64,000 bases of DNA from UBA1181 sp045639525 (GCA_045639525.1 JAZUDI010000045.1:1-64000), one strand, 5' to 3'; positions 33,269 to 42,379 are shown, numbered from the stretch's first letter. The notes: a model not told the origin generated them from the letters alone. Numbers and translations: made by a program.

Positions 33269-36200
33269 ATGGCTAAGAAATTCGCGGAACATTCCAACTT
33301 CAACCTCTCGGATATCAACAAGGAGGTTTTGAAGCAGTGGGAAGAAAAAGATTTGTTTCATAAGAGTATTGAAATCAGAGAGGGAGCGCCTTCTTTCGTA
33401 TTCTTCGAGGGACCTCCTTCTGCTAATGGTATGCCGGGTATTCACCACGTGATGGCCCGTTCTATCAAGGATATTTTCTGTCGTTACAAGACCATGAAGG
33501 GATTCCATGTGAAGCGTAAGGCTGGATGGGACACGCACGGTCTTCCCGTAGAGTTGGGCGTCGAGAAGGAGTTGGGTATCACCAAGGAGGATATCGGTAA
33601 GAAGATCTCCGTGGATGATTACAACAACGCATGCCGTACCAATGTCATGAAGTTTACCAAAGAGTGGACTGATTTGACCAAGAAGATGGGTTACTGGGTG
33701 GATCTTGAGAATCCATACATCACCTACGACAATAAATTCATCGAGACCCTTTGGTACTTGTTGAAGGAACTTTACAAGAAGGGTTATCTATACAAGGGTT
33801 ACACCATCCAACCTTATTCGCCAGCCGCTGGTACGGGTCTTAGCTCCCACGAGTTGAACCAACCTGGTTGCTACCGCGACGTGAAGGATACGACGGTGGT
33901 GGCTCAATTCAAGATGGTGGATCCTAAGCCGGAGATGGCACAGTTCGGAACGCCATACTTCTTGGCATGGACCACTACTCCTTGGACCTTGTCTTCCAAC
34001 ACCGCACTTTGTGTGGGTCCTAATATCCAATATGTGGCTGTTCAGTCTTTCAACCCTTATACGGGTGAGCCTTCCACTTATGTGGTGGCGAAGGATTTGT
34101 TGGGCGCCCACTTCAATCCGAAGGCTGCCGAGGTGGCATTCGAGGATTACAAGCCAGGCGACAAGTTGGTTCCTTTCAAGGTGGTGGCTGAATACAAGGG
34201 TAGTGACCTTGTCGGCATGAAGTACGAGCAGTTGATGAACTGGATCACGCCAGAGAACGCTGACCAAGCCTTCCGTGTCATCCCAGGTGATTATGTGACC
34301 ACAGAGGATGGTACTGGTATTGTGCACATCGCGCCTACCTTTGGTGCGGACGATGCCAAGGTGGCGAAGGCTGCGGGTATTCCTCCATTGCAATTGGTGG
34401 ATAAGAATGGTAACCTCCGTCCATCCGTGGATTTGACAGGTAAGTTCTACTTGTTGGAGGATTTGGATCCTGCCTATGTGAAGTCACACGTCAATGTGGA
34501 AGCCTACAAGAAGTTTGAAGGCCGCTTCGTGAAGAACGCTTACGACGCGACTTTGACCGATAAGGACGAGACGCTCGACATCTCCATCTGTATGGATATG
34601 AAGGCCAATAACCAAGCCTTCAAGATTGAGAAGCATGTCCACAACTATCCTCACTGCTGGCGTACCGATAAGCCAGTGCTCTACTATCCTTTGGACAGCT
34701 GGTTCATCCGCTCTACTGCCGCTCGTGAGCGCATGATGGAGTTGAACAAGACCATCCAATGGAAGCCTGAGTCGACCGGAACAGGTCGTTTCGGCAAGTG
34801 GTTGGAGAACTTGAACGATTGGAACCTCTCCCGCTCCCGTTACTGGGGTACTCCGTTGCCAATCTGGCGTACCGAAGAGGGTACTGAGGAGAAGTGTATC
34901 GGCTCTATCGCGGAGTTGTTCGAGGAGATCGACAAGTCTATCAAGGCTGGCTACATGAAGGAGAACCCTTGGAAGAACTTCAAGGTGGGTGATTACTCGA
35001 AGGAGAATTACGATCCGAGGGTGATTGACCTTCACCGTCCATATATCGATAGCGTCATCTTGGTATCCGATAGCGGTAAGCCAATGAAGCGTGAGACTGA
35101 CTTGATCGATGTTTGGTTCGATTCAGGTGCGATGCCTTTCGCACAACAACACTATCCATTCGAGAACAAAGAGGTGGTGGATAACGGTGAGTTCTACCCT
35201 GCGGACTTCATTGCCGAGGGTGTGGACCAAACCCGTGGATGGTTCTTCACATTGCACGCCATCTCTACCATGATCAAGGATAGCGTAGCCTTCAAGGCGG
35301 TTATCTCTAACGGATTGGTTTTGGATAAGAATGGTAACAAGATGTCCAAGCGTTTGGGCAATGCGGTAGATCCATTCGGCGCCATCGAGAAGTATGGTTC
35401 CGACCCACTTCGCTGGTACATGATCACCAACGCATCCCCTTGGGATAACTTGAAATTCGACACAGATGGTATCGAGGAGGTTCGTCGTAAGTTCTTCGGT
35501 ACACTCTACAATACCTACTCATTCTTCGCGTTGTATGCGAATGTGGACAACTTCACCAATAGCCAACCACAGGTTCCTATGGAGAAGCGTCCTGAGATCG
35601 ACCGTTGGATCATCTCATTGCTCAACTCCCTCATCAAGGAGGTGGACGAGAGCTACAACGACTACGAGCCTACCAAGGCTGGCCGCGCGATCTCTAACTT
35701 CGTCAACGACCATTTGAGTAACTGGTATGTGCGTTTGAACCGTAAACGTTTCTGGGGAGGAACCCTCACCGAGGATAAGTTGGCGGCTTACCAAACCCTC
35801 TACACTTGCTTGGATACCATTGCGCGTTTGATGGCTCCTATCTCTCCATTCTATGCGGACCAATTGTTCTTGGATTTGAATGGCGCGACAGGTTGCGATA
35901 AGAGCGAGTCGGTTCACTTGGCGGATTTCCCTAAGTGCGACGAGAGTTTGATCAACAAGACTTTGGAGGAGCGTATGCAGTTGGCTCAGGATATCTCATC
36001 CATGACCTTGTCTCTCCGTAAGAAGGAGAACATCAAGGTGCGTCAACCATTGAAGCAGATCATGGTGCCTATCTTGGCGGAGCATGAGCAAGAGAATATC
36101 GAGGCTGTGAAGGATTTGATCATGAATGAGGTCAACGTGAAGGAGATCAACTTCGTGGATGATTCAGCTGGTATCTTGGTGAAGAAGATCAAGCCTGACT

Positions 36201-36700
36201 TCAAGAAACTCGGCCCTAAGTGCGGTAAGAGCATGAAGGCGGTCGCTGCCCAATTGCAGGCTTTGCCACAAGAGGAGATTGCTAAGTTGGAGAAGAACGG
36301 TAGCTACGAGATTTGTCTGGACGGTGTATGTGTCATTGTCGATAAGGCGGATGTCGAGATCCTTTCAGAGGATATCCCAGGCTGGTTGGTTGCCAACAAC
36401 GGTACCATCACCATCGCGCTCGATGTGACGATCACGCCAGAGTTGCAAAAGGAGGGTATCGCGCGTGAGTTCATCAACCGTATCCAAAACATCCGTAAGT
36501 CCAGCGGATTCGAGATCACCGATAAGATTGTGATCGATATCGAGAAGTCTGAGCATGTCAACGAGGCGGTCGCAGATTTCAAGGATTACATCGCTTCTCA
36601 GGTGCTTGCCAACAACATCACGTTAGTCGATAAGGTGGCAAATCCTACCGAATTGGATTTCGATGATTTTAAGGTAAATATCGAGGTGAAGAAGGCGTAA
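33269..36700 (+). CDS. ileS: Isoleucyl-tRNA synthetase
   Basis: 1143 residues, class I synthetase of the long (type 2) kind. The HIGH site reads GIHH at 57-60 in SANGMPGIHHVM; the KMSKS site reads NGNKMSKRLGNAVDP. WTTTPWTLSSNTAL lies in the editing domain. The C-terminal DUF5915-like region runs to GEWVKK-type tail. Strong codon bias fits a highly expressed gene. Confidence 0.97.
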   Translation: MAKKFAEHSNFNLSDINKEVLKQWEEKDLFHKSIEIREGAPSFVFFEGPPSANGMPGIHHVMARSIKDIFCRYKTMKGFHVKRKAGWDTHGLPVELGVEKELGITKEDIGKKISVDDYNNACRTNVMKFTKEWTDLTKKMGYWVDLENPYITYDNKFIETLWYLLKELYKKGYLYKGYTIQPYSPAAGTGLSSHELNQPGCYRDVKDTTVVAQFKMVDPKPEMAQFGTPYFLAWTTTPWTLSSNTALCVGPNIQYVAVQSFNPYTGEPSTYVVAKDLLGAHFNPKAAEVAFEDYKPGDKLVPFKVVAEYKGSDLVGMKYEQLMNWITPENADQAFRVIPGDYVTTEDGTGIVHIAPTFGADDAKVAKAAGIPPLQLVDKNGNLRPSVDLTGKFYLLEDLDPAYVKSHVNVEAYKKFEGRFVKNAYDATLTDKDETLDISICMDMKANNQAFKIEKHVHNYPHCWRTDKPVLYYPLDSWFIRSTAARERMMELNKTIQWKPESTGTGRFGKWLENLNDWNLSRSRYWGTPLPIWRTEEGTEEKCIGSIAELFEEIDKSIKAGYMKENPWKNFKVGDYSKENYDPRVIDLHRPYIDSVILVSDSGKPMKRETDLIDVWFDSGAMPFAQQHYPFENKEVVDNGEFYPADFIAEGVDQTRGWFFTLHAISTMIKDSVAFKAVISNGLVLDKNGNKMSKRLGNAVDPFGAIEKYGSDPLRWYMITNASPWDNLKFDTDGIEEVRRKFFGTLYNTYSFFALYANVDNFTNSQPQVPMEKRPEIDRWIISLLNSLIKEVDESYNDYEPTKAGRAISNFVNDHLSNWYVRLNRKRFWGGTLTEDKLAAYQTLYTCLDTIARLMAPISPFYADQLFLDLNGATGCDKSESVHLADFPKCDESLINKTLEERMQLAQDISSMTLSLRKKENIKVRQPLKQIMVPILAEHEQENIEAVKDLIMNEVNVKEINFVDDSAGILVKKIKPDFKKLGPKCGKSMKAVAAQLQALPQEEIAKLEKNGSYEICLDGVCVIVDKADVEILSEDIPGWLVANNGTITIALDVTITPELQKEGIAREFINRIQNIRKSSGFEITDKIVIDIEKSEHVNEAVADFKDYIASQVLANNITLVDKVANPTELDFDDFKVNIEVKKA

Positions 36701-36724
36701 TTATTACTTACGTGTCATAAATAG

Positions 36725-36760
36725 CAAAGGCCATCCGCATGGTTGTGGGTGGCCTTTGTT
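36725..36760 (+). terminator. Terminator of ileS
   Basis: 12-bp stem CAAAGGCCATCC/GGGTGGCCTTTG (one G-T pair) with a 10-base loop and a short T-rich tail. It may also serve the convergent GNAT gene. Confidence 0.75.
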
Positions 36761-36798
36761 GTGTATATGTGGAAGCAAGTATTTGTTGGGTGATGTTG

Positions 36799-37326
36799 TT
36801 ATAGCAATTGGGATAAATCGTAAAACAAGGTCATGGTTCGGCCCTCAGTCTCCTCCAATCTCTTGTTCAACAGAACGAATCCATTCTTCTTATAAAACGG
36901 AAGGGCGGAGGGTAATGCGTCCACCGTGACAAAGGTACACCCGGTTCGGTTGTTAGACACAAACATACTTTCAATGAAATTCAATATAACTGTGCCAACG
37001 GAACAGCGCTGGTACTTTAGGTCTACGGCAAGACGTCCAATTTTCACAGATGGATAATCCGATCTGTGTTTGGCATGAGGAAAACAAGACTTTACCTTCC
37101 TCCACGTAGATTTGTCCGAGTCAGGTACTGATATTCTATCATTTGACAACGAAAAGAATGCAACTGTATCATTGCCTCTTTTTAGAAGATATGTAACTGA
37201 TAGTAATCTTTTCAAATATGCCTTGGCATCGTTGAATAAGAAATTGTTTAGATCTTCATTTCCACAATCAAAAGACGATAATTCGGTTTCTTCTTGCAAA
37301 CGGATAACGGTAATTTCTTCAAACAT
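36799..37326 (-). CDS. GNAT acetyltransferase, toxin-like
   Basis: 175 residues. Opening ITVIRLQEETELSSFDCGNEDLNNFL is typical of GNAT toxins and related stand-alone GNATs (CG-x-LD-FL pattern). VKIGRLAVDLKYQRCSVGTVIL carries the acetyl-CoA loop, and DALPSALPFYKKNGF the C-terminal half. It starts five bases after the stop of a 52-residue gene, the layout of a toxin-antitoxin pair. Target unknown; tRNA-acetylating toxins such as TacT are the nearest named group. Confidence 0.75.
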   Translation of the reverse strand: MFEEITVIRLQEETELSSFDCGNEDLNNFLFNDAKAYLKRLLSVTYLLKRGNDTVAFFSLSNDRISVPDSDKSTWRKVKSCFPHAKHRSDYPSVKIGRLAVDLKYQRCSVGTVILNFIESMFVSNNRTGCTFVTVDALPSALPFYKKNGFVLLNKRLEETEGRTMTLFYDLSQLL

Positions 37327-37331
37327 AGAGG

Positions 37332-37490
37332 TTAAAATTTAAATGTTAGACATTTTTTGAGTTTCTCAGCATTCTCTTTTATCCTCTTCTTCTCTTCTTC
37401 TGTGGCCTTGGGCCTTGTTTCGAGATAGGTGAAAAAGTCAATCGCCGCTTGTCCGTGCAGCTCCGGTGTTGGTGCAATAGGTGTAGCCAT
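37332..37490 (-). CDS. 52-residue partner of the GNAT protein (candidate antitoxin)
   Basis: It starts MATPIAPTPELHGQAAIDFF, followed by a lysine/glutamate-rich helix (EEEKKRIKENAEKLKKC) and a short tail. The Pro-rich lead followed by a charged helix recurs in small Bacteroidota proteins placed before GNAT genes, as far as I recall; no DNA-binding fold of the RHH type is visible. The stop lies five bases before the GNAT ATG. The start codon has a two-box promoter at 37527-37558. Confidence 0.7.
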   Translation of the reverse strand: MATPIAPTPELHGQAAIDFFTYLETRPKATEEEKKRIKENAEKLKKCLTFKF

Positions 37491-37520
37491 AGTTAGTATT
37501 GTATTTAATTATTAATAAAA

Positions 37521-37532
37521 TCTTTGCAAAGA
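37521..37532. promoter_or_regulatory. 12-bp palindrome at the start of the GNAT pair transcript
   Basis: TCTTTGCAAAGA is a perfect palindrome and overlaps the -7 box and the likely start site, a place suited to autoregulation. Confidence 0.35.
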
Positions 37533-37558
37533 TAATGGATTGTCGGATGATTTCCAAA
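37527..37558 (-). promoter_or_regulatory. Two-box promoter of the GNAT pair
   Basis: On the minus strand TTTG is followed after 20 bases by TATCTTTG (37527-37534). Leader of about 35 bases before the ATG at 37490. Confidence 0.65.
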
Positions 37559-37581
37559 AATGGAATGTGGGTTCGATGAAT

Positions 37582-37611
37582 TGTAGAGACGGTGTGCGCA
37601 CCATCTCTACA
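37582..37611. repeat. Palindromic REP-like element after the AstE-like operon
   Basis: Arms TGTAGAGACGGTG / CACCATCTCTACA (13 bases, one mismatch) with a 4-base loop. It may end transcription of the operon. Confidence 0.65.
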
Positions 37612-37623
37612 ACACTATACAAT

Positions 37624-38571
37624 CTAATCATCCTTACCTTCTTCGATAATCCTAAACAACAATGTGTTTTGGAAGGTGATGGACTTGTTTCTTGCAAAGA
37701 AAATCGTACCGGTTACTGGGCTCTTGATTTCGCAGACTTGATATCCCTCGTAAGGGTGCATGATGCGTGCGATCACCTTGCCTTTCTTTACCTCTTGTCC
37801 CGCCTCGCTCTCTACGATGAGGATACCTGCGTGGGGTGCTTGGATAGAGATGAGTTGACTACCTTTCACGATGGTGGAGGCTGGCATCGCTTCTTTGTTG
37901 CTCACGCTCAAGGAGGCCATTCCCTTGTAGGTCATAAAGCGGCTGATGGCATCAATGGAGATGCGCGCCATCTCGTGGTCGATCGTGTCGGTGGTTCCCG
38001 CATAGAGTGAGAATGCCTGTGTCTCCCATATCTGCCAGTTGTAGTTCAACAACACTGTGTCGAATGGCTCCGGATCGCGGATGGCGATGTAAGGGAAGCC
38101 GAAATACTTCGCGTCCTCCACATCCTCGAATCCTGTGTGGATCATGCGGACGTGTGGCAAAAAGTTTCCCGGCAGATAGTATGAGGCCAATTGAATACCG
38201 AATTTGAAATCCTTGATAAACTCGAAAAGTCCCGCCGCGATGCGTTGCGTGGTCTCTCCTTGGTTGTAGCCGGGAAACATACGGTTGATATCCGTATTGT
38301 CTAAGGCCCAAAAACGTTTCTCTATATTGATGGAGAAGGGGTTGACCGAAGGAATGACTGAGATGGAGATACCTGGTTGCAGACGATTGTTCTCCTCCGC
38401 GAATTTTAGCAAAGCCACCAAGCGGCTCGCCACATATTGCTGTTGGATCTCGTCTCCACGCATGGAGCCTACGATGCACAAAGTCTTGGTGCCCTCGCCG
38501 AAGGTATATGCTTTGATGCGGAAGTCATCACGGTAAGGGGATGACATGCTGAATATAGTTTGTACTTTCAT
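37624..38571 (-). CDS. AstE/AspA-like (M14) protein lacking the catalytic residues
   Basis: 315 residues from MKVQTIFSMSSPYRDDF. It is clearly paralogous to the next gene upstream in the operon (38591-39517), with the same two-domain plan: peptidase fold (1-215) and a small biotinyl-lipoyl-like barrel (about 240-315: IQAPHAGILIVESEAGQEVKKGK). But the zinc motif GxHGDE is GSMRGDE (Arg38 for His), the second zinc His of DIHAS is replaced (IQLAS, 126-130), and the catalytic Glu region reads SLYAGTT. It is therefore probably a non-catalytic partner of the paralogue. Last gene of the five-gene operon. Confidence 0.8.
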   Translation of the reverse strand: MKVQTIFSMSSPYRDDFRIKAYTFGEGTKTLCIVGSMRGDEIQQQYVASRLVALLKFAEENNRLQPGISISVIPSVNPFSINIEKRFWALDNTDINRMFPGYNQGETTQRIAAGLFEFIKDFKFGIQLASYYLPGNFLPHVRMIHTGFEDVEDAKYFGFPYIAIRDPEPFDTVLLNYNWQIWETQAFSLYAGTTDTIDHEMARISIDAISRFMTYKGMASLSVSNKEAMPASTIVKGSQLISIQAPHAGILIVESEAGQEVKKGKVIARIMHPYEGYQVCEIKSPVTGTIFFARNKSITFQNTLLFRIIEEGKDD

Positions 38572-38590
38572 GATTCCGTAATTTTCTTTT

Positions 38591-39517
38591 TTATAGACGA
38601 TGGATTCTTCCCAATAGGGAGCCTTCGTAAACCATCGGATAGGCACGAAGGGTGAAGAGCAATCCGTCGCAAGGAGCCTTCACGTCGCTGAGGACATCGC
38701 CTGTCAGTGGCGAGATGATTTGTCCGATGGATTGTCCCTTCTGGACGGTTGTGTCGTTGTGTAGTTCCGTGATGAATACGCCGCTTATCGTGGCGTTCAG
38801 GAAGGCGACGGTATTTTCTCCTTGGCTGACAATGCTCTCTTTCAATCGGCTCTTGTCAGGCTCCTCTTGCCAAATGCCCATGCGGAACATCATGTTTTGG
38901 ATACCATCCACCAGTTGGTTGCACATGGCGTGGCTGATTCTTCCGCCGACGCCCATTTCCGCCACGAGGCAGGGTGTTCCGGTGGAGTTCAGGGAGTGGG
39001 CTAGTGTGGATTCCAATACTGTGGCAGCTTGGTGGATCCAGATGAAGTCGATGCCCATTAATTTGGCGTAAGGGACCAATAGTTCGGCAGTCTGCTCCGA
39101 GATACGCACTTGGGGCATCTCGCGGAGGAAGATGTTGGAGGCGTGGATGTCGATCACCATATCCGCGCCCGACAAGTCTGTGTAGATGTCGTGGGCCACC
39201 TTCTCAATCATGGATCCGCGGGAGTTGCCGGGAAATATACGGTTCATATCCAGGTCGAAGGCGGGAACGCCCCGTTGCATGGAGTCGATGCCCAGTGGGT
39301 TGAGGGCAGGGTAAATATCGATGGTCCCTTGCAAAAGATGCATGTTCTCCTTCACCATCTTGGCGATTAAGTAGCAGACATATTGTCCCTCTAATTCGTC
39401 TCCGTGGGTACCGGTGACGATGCAAATTCTCTTTCCTTTACCATTCGTAAAATGGTTCTTGACAATGCGGAACTCCTCGTCCACGGGCATTTCAAGACTT
39501 GTGACATTTTGAATCAT
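38591..39517 (-). CDS. AstE/AspA-like (succinylglutamate desuccinylase/aspartoacylase) zinc amidohydrolase
   Basis: 308 residues. Zinc ligands His38 and Glu41 in TGTHGDE, His125 in VIDIHASN and catalytic Glu187 in CLVAEMGVG are all present. The C-terminal barrel repeats that of the paralogue. The family (COG3608) removes an acyl or aminoacyl group from amino acids or peptides. Its ATG overlaps the stop of the transglutaminase gene (ATGA), so translation is coupled. Confidence 0.88.
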   Translation of the reverse strand: MIQNVTSLEMPVDEEFRIVKNHFTNGKGKRICIVTGTHGDELEGQYVCYLIAKMVKENMHLLQGTIDIYPALNPLGIDSMQRGVPAFDLDMNRIFPGNSRGSMIEKVAHDIYTDLSGADMVIDIHASNIFLREMPQVRISEQTAELLVPYAKLMGIDFIWIHQAATVLESTLAHSLNSTGTPCLVAEMGVGGRISHAMCNQLVDGIQNMMFRMGIWQEEPDKSRLKESIVSQGENTVAFLNATISGVFITELHNDTTVQKGQSIGQIISPLTGDVLSDVKAPCDGLLFTLRAYPMVYEGSLLGRIHRL

Positions 39518-40308
39518 AACGCTATCATTTCACATTTTATCGTAAGTTGTTCTTGTATATTCGTGCGGGCGAAAAACTGGCCTCGGTTGGAGGGACAGTC
39601 GTAAATATCTCTGCCGTGCGCGATCTTGATGTAGCCCCAATCGATCACCTTGTCGTAGGTGGGGTCAAGCCCGATCCATTTCTCTTGGTCGTACACCTCC
39701 ACCCAAGCGTGGGTCTCGCCTTCGCCCAAGACCAATCCGTTCACATAGCGGGCTCGGATGCCTATGCTTCTGCAAAGGGCGATCATCAGGTGGGAGAAAT
39801 CCTGGCAGACACCGTGTCGCTTTTCGAACACCTCTTGGGCGCATGTTTTGTTGTTGGTGACCCCCTTTTGGTAGGTGAGATGAGTATGGACGGCATGCAT
39901 GATCTCTTCCGCATTGCGCGCGTCGCAGGCACCTCCTACAGTAATCCCTGTCGCCCAATTCTTCATCGCGTCGTTGAAATGGGCCATGGGGGAAGGGAAA
40001 AAGTATATGTCGCTGGGAGTATCCTCCACCACGCCGTAGGGACGACATCGGACCACCCCTTCGCTCTCTGTGCGGAAATGGTCGTGGATCGACTGGTAAC
40101 TGCCGTATTGGAGCAGGTTGCCTTGTGCGTCGCGCGACTCGTTCAACAAACAGTCAGAAGGGGAGATCCGCAACGTGTGCGACTCCACCTCCTGACAACT
40201 ATTTGAGCATGGGATTGCCCTTAACTTAAAGAAATGGGAGGAGAGGGCAGGGGTGAATGTCGCCTCTGTCATGTAGTAAAATCTGTATCGTCTCTCCTCT
40301 CCGAACAT
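39514..40308 (-). CDS. Transglutaminase-like cysteine protease
   Basis: 264 residues. The triad is visible: Cys168 in KRHGVCQDFSH, His200 in GETHAWVEVY and Asp215 in WIGLDPTYD. An N-terminal beta domain (1-110) contains the SDCLLN and YFFPSP marks of the bacterial transglutaminase N-domain. It is the COG1305 type that accompanies alpha-E and permuted ATP-grasp proteins. The likely role is peptide or isopeptide cleavage. It begins 11 bases downstream of the alpha-E gene. Confidence 0.9.
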   Translation of the reverse strand: MFGEERRYRFYYMTEATFTPALSSHFFKLRAIPCSNSCQEVESHTLRISPSDCLLNESRDAQGNLLQYGSYQSIHDHFRTESEGVVRCRPYGVVEDTPSDIYFFPSPMAHFNDAMKNWATGITVGGACDARNAEEIMHAVHTHLTYQKGVTNNKTCAQEVFEKRHGVCQDFSHLMIALCRSIGIRARYVNGLVLGEGETHAWVEVYDQEKWIGLDPTYDKVIDWGYIKIAHGRDIYDCPSNRGQFFARTNIQEQLTIKCEMIAL

Positions 40309-40319
40309 CTCCTCTTCTT

Positions 40320-41021
40320 TTAGACTAAGACCAAACAGTTGATGCCTCCCAACACCGTGTTTTTATACGCTTGCGGATCCTTTTCAAAAGCCTCCTTGTC
40401 GATGATCAACGCATGGAGGCGTGCGGCTTGTACGGCATCGAACATATCGGGATGGGAACGGGTATATTTTTGGATCATATCCCAGGTCTCCTCGATACGG
40501 TAATATTTGTAGTCGAAGCGGATGCACATATCCAGGTGTTCCAACAATCTTCCAATCTCTAAAAGGGCGTAGGTCTCTCCATGGACACGCTCGCGGATGC
40601 AGCCCCAGAAGGCGAGCAACCAGTCGGTGATCGGTTGGAGCTCCGTGATGTTGGTCTCTCTGGTGGCGGATTTCGCGCGGATGAGGTCGCGGCACAACTC
40701 AATGTAGGCGAACGACTCCGAATAGATCTCCGAACGAAGCACAATGGCGTTGTCCATCATCATCTCAATGATGCTTCGAAGGGAGGTGGGGGTGTCCGGA
40801 TTGTAGAGTTGATCCATCATTTGGTAGCTGGTGGTCATCTCATTGGAGACGTAGATGTCCATCTTTTTTAGAAATTCGCTGTAAGGAACCTCTCCGACGG
40901 GCACGTCGATTACCTCATCATAGGCCTTGCGCATCAAGTGAAGCATAATGTAGCCCCTCTCGGCGTATCGTCCTAACCAAAACAAACGGTTTGCTTTATT
41001 TGCACTCAATATTGATTTCAT
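40320..41021 (-). CDS. Alpha-E domain protein
   Basis: 233 residues, all helical. It begins KANRLFWLGRYAERGYIMLHLMRKAYD, the alpha-E opening (family COG2307), and holds the conserved ARSATRETNI-type segment as RAKSATRETN. The domain has no known catalytic activity but nearly always occurs with the circularly permuted ATP-grasp, often fused. It starts 38 bases after the ATP-grasp gene. Confidence 0.9.
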   Translation of the reverse strand: MKSILSANKANRLFWLGRYAERGYIMLHLMRKAYDEVIDVPVGEVPYSEFLKKMDIYVSNEMTTSYQMMDQLYNPDTPTSLRSIIEMMMDNAIVLRSEIYSESFAYIELCRDLIRAKSATRETNITELQPITDWLLAFWGCIRERVHGETYALLEIGRLLEHLDMCIRFDYKYYRIEETWDMIQKYTRSHPDMFDAVQAARLHALIIDKEAFEKDPQAYKNTVLGGINCLVLV

Positions 41022-41059
41022 ACTCTCAACAATTATTTTTCAAACTATAAGGAATCTAA

Positions 41060-42379
41060 TTATCTCTCCATTACCCAGGTGTCTTTGAATCCGCCACCTT
41101 GGCTGCTGTTCACCACGAAGGAGTTCGGATTGCGGCTGAAGCGCGTCAAGCCCGATTTCCAAACCTTGGTCTCCTTGCCTGTGATGACGAAGGCGCGGAG
41201 GTCGCATTTGCGTGGGGAAGGCTCTCCAGTCTCATCGATGATATCCAGATCGATGAAGTCCACCACCTCTTGCGCAATCCAGCGTCGAGGCTCCTTGATG
41301 ATGAGTTGCTTTACCTCCTCCAGACGCTCCGGTGTCATGTCTCTTCCGAACATCACGCCATATCCGCCCGCTTCGGCCACATCCTTGATCACCAATTTCT
41401 CTATGTTGCTCAGGATGTATTCGTAATCCTCCTTGAAGAATGGCAAGTAGGTGGGTGCGTTTTGGAGGATTGGCTCCTCGTTGAGGTAGTACCTTACCAT
41501 CTTCGGCACGAAGTAGTAGATGCCCTTGTCGTCCGCCACACCGTTGCCCAGCGCGTTGATGAGTCCGATGTTGCCCGCCTTGTAAGCCTCCATTAAGTTG
41601 GGAACGCCCAACAGTGAACTTGGCTCGAAGGCCAACGGGTCGAGGTATTCGTCTGACACGCGGCGGTAGATGGCGCCCACGCGGATCTTCTGCTTGTATA
41701 GGCCGACATAGTAGACTTTGTTGTCCTCCACGACCAAGTCGCCTGGGAAGGCAAGCACGGCGTCTGTCTTTTCCGCCAAGTAGGAGTGCTCGAAGAAGGC
41801 GGAATTGTATCGTCCTGGGGTCAGGATGCAGTTGATGCCTCGTCCACCGTTGATGTCGTCCATCATCTCCTTGAGCAATTCGCCGTAATTGCGGTTGTCT
41901 GCGATGAGGTTGTCCCTGAAGGTCTGTGGACAGGCCTTTCTGGTCACTTTGCGGGCGATCATCGGGTAGGAGGCGCCGCTTGGAATGCGGAGGTTGTCCT
42001 CTAAGATCAGCCATTTACCATCCTTCGCTTGTACCAAATCGATACCGGCAATGTGCGCGTATACGTTCAAAGCGGGTGTGATGCCTTCGCATTCAGGCAT
42101 GTATCCTTTGCTCTCGTAGGTGAACTCTTTGGGAACAATGCCGTCGGCGACAATCTTTTTGTCGTGGTATATGTCGTAAAGAAACATGTTTAGCGCTTTC
42201 ACACGTTGAATGAGTCCCTTCTCCAACATCTCCCACTCTTGGGCTGAAATTTGTCTTGGAATAGCATCAAAGGGGAAGATTTGTTCGTTGAATACGCCAT
42301 TCTTGTAAACACCAAAACGTACTCCATAACGTTCCATCCATTTATTCACGGAATCTCTTGCGGCTAACAGTTCTTTCAT
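41060..42379 (-). CDS. Circularly permuted type 2 ATP-grasp protein
   Basis: 439 residues of the COG2308 family: FPFDAIPRQISAQEWEMLEKGLIQRV, FLYDIYHDKKIVADGIVP, LILEDNLRIPSGASYP, IGLINALGNGVADDKGIYYFVPKM and GGYGVMFG. ATP-grasp enzymes of this type are predicted to join amino acids or peptides by amide bonds. First gene of the operon; a TACTTTTG box lies at 42430-42437. Confidence 0.92.
   Translation of the reverse strand: MKELLAARDSVNKWMERYGVRFGVYKNGVFNEQIFPFDAIPRQISAQEWEMLEKGLIQRVKALNMFLYDIYHDKKIVADGIVPKEFTYESKGYMPECEGITPALNVYAHIAGIDLVQAKDGKWLILEDNLRIPSGASYPMIARKVTRKACPQTFRDNLIADNRNYGELLKEMMDDINGGRGINCILTPGRYNSAFFEHSYLAEKTDAVLAFPGDLVVEDNKVYYVGLYKQKIRVGAIYRRVSDEYLDPLAFEPSSLLGVPNLMEAYKAGNIGLINALGNGVADDKGIYYFVPKMVRYYLNEEPILQNAPTYLPFFKEDYEYILSNIEKLVIKDVAEAGGYGVMFGRDMTPERLEEVKQLIIKEPRRWIAQEVVDFIDLDIIDETGEPSPRKCDLRAFVITGKETKVWKSGLTRFSRNPNSFVVNSSQGGGFKDTWVMER

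Noticed and set aside
32186..33538. 450-codon minus-strand frame opposite queA and the start of ileS
   Set aside because: It crosses two well-supported plus-strand genes, has no recognisable domain, and its length follows from the biased third codon positions of the genes opposite.
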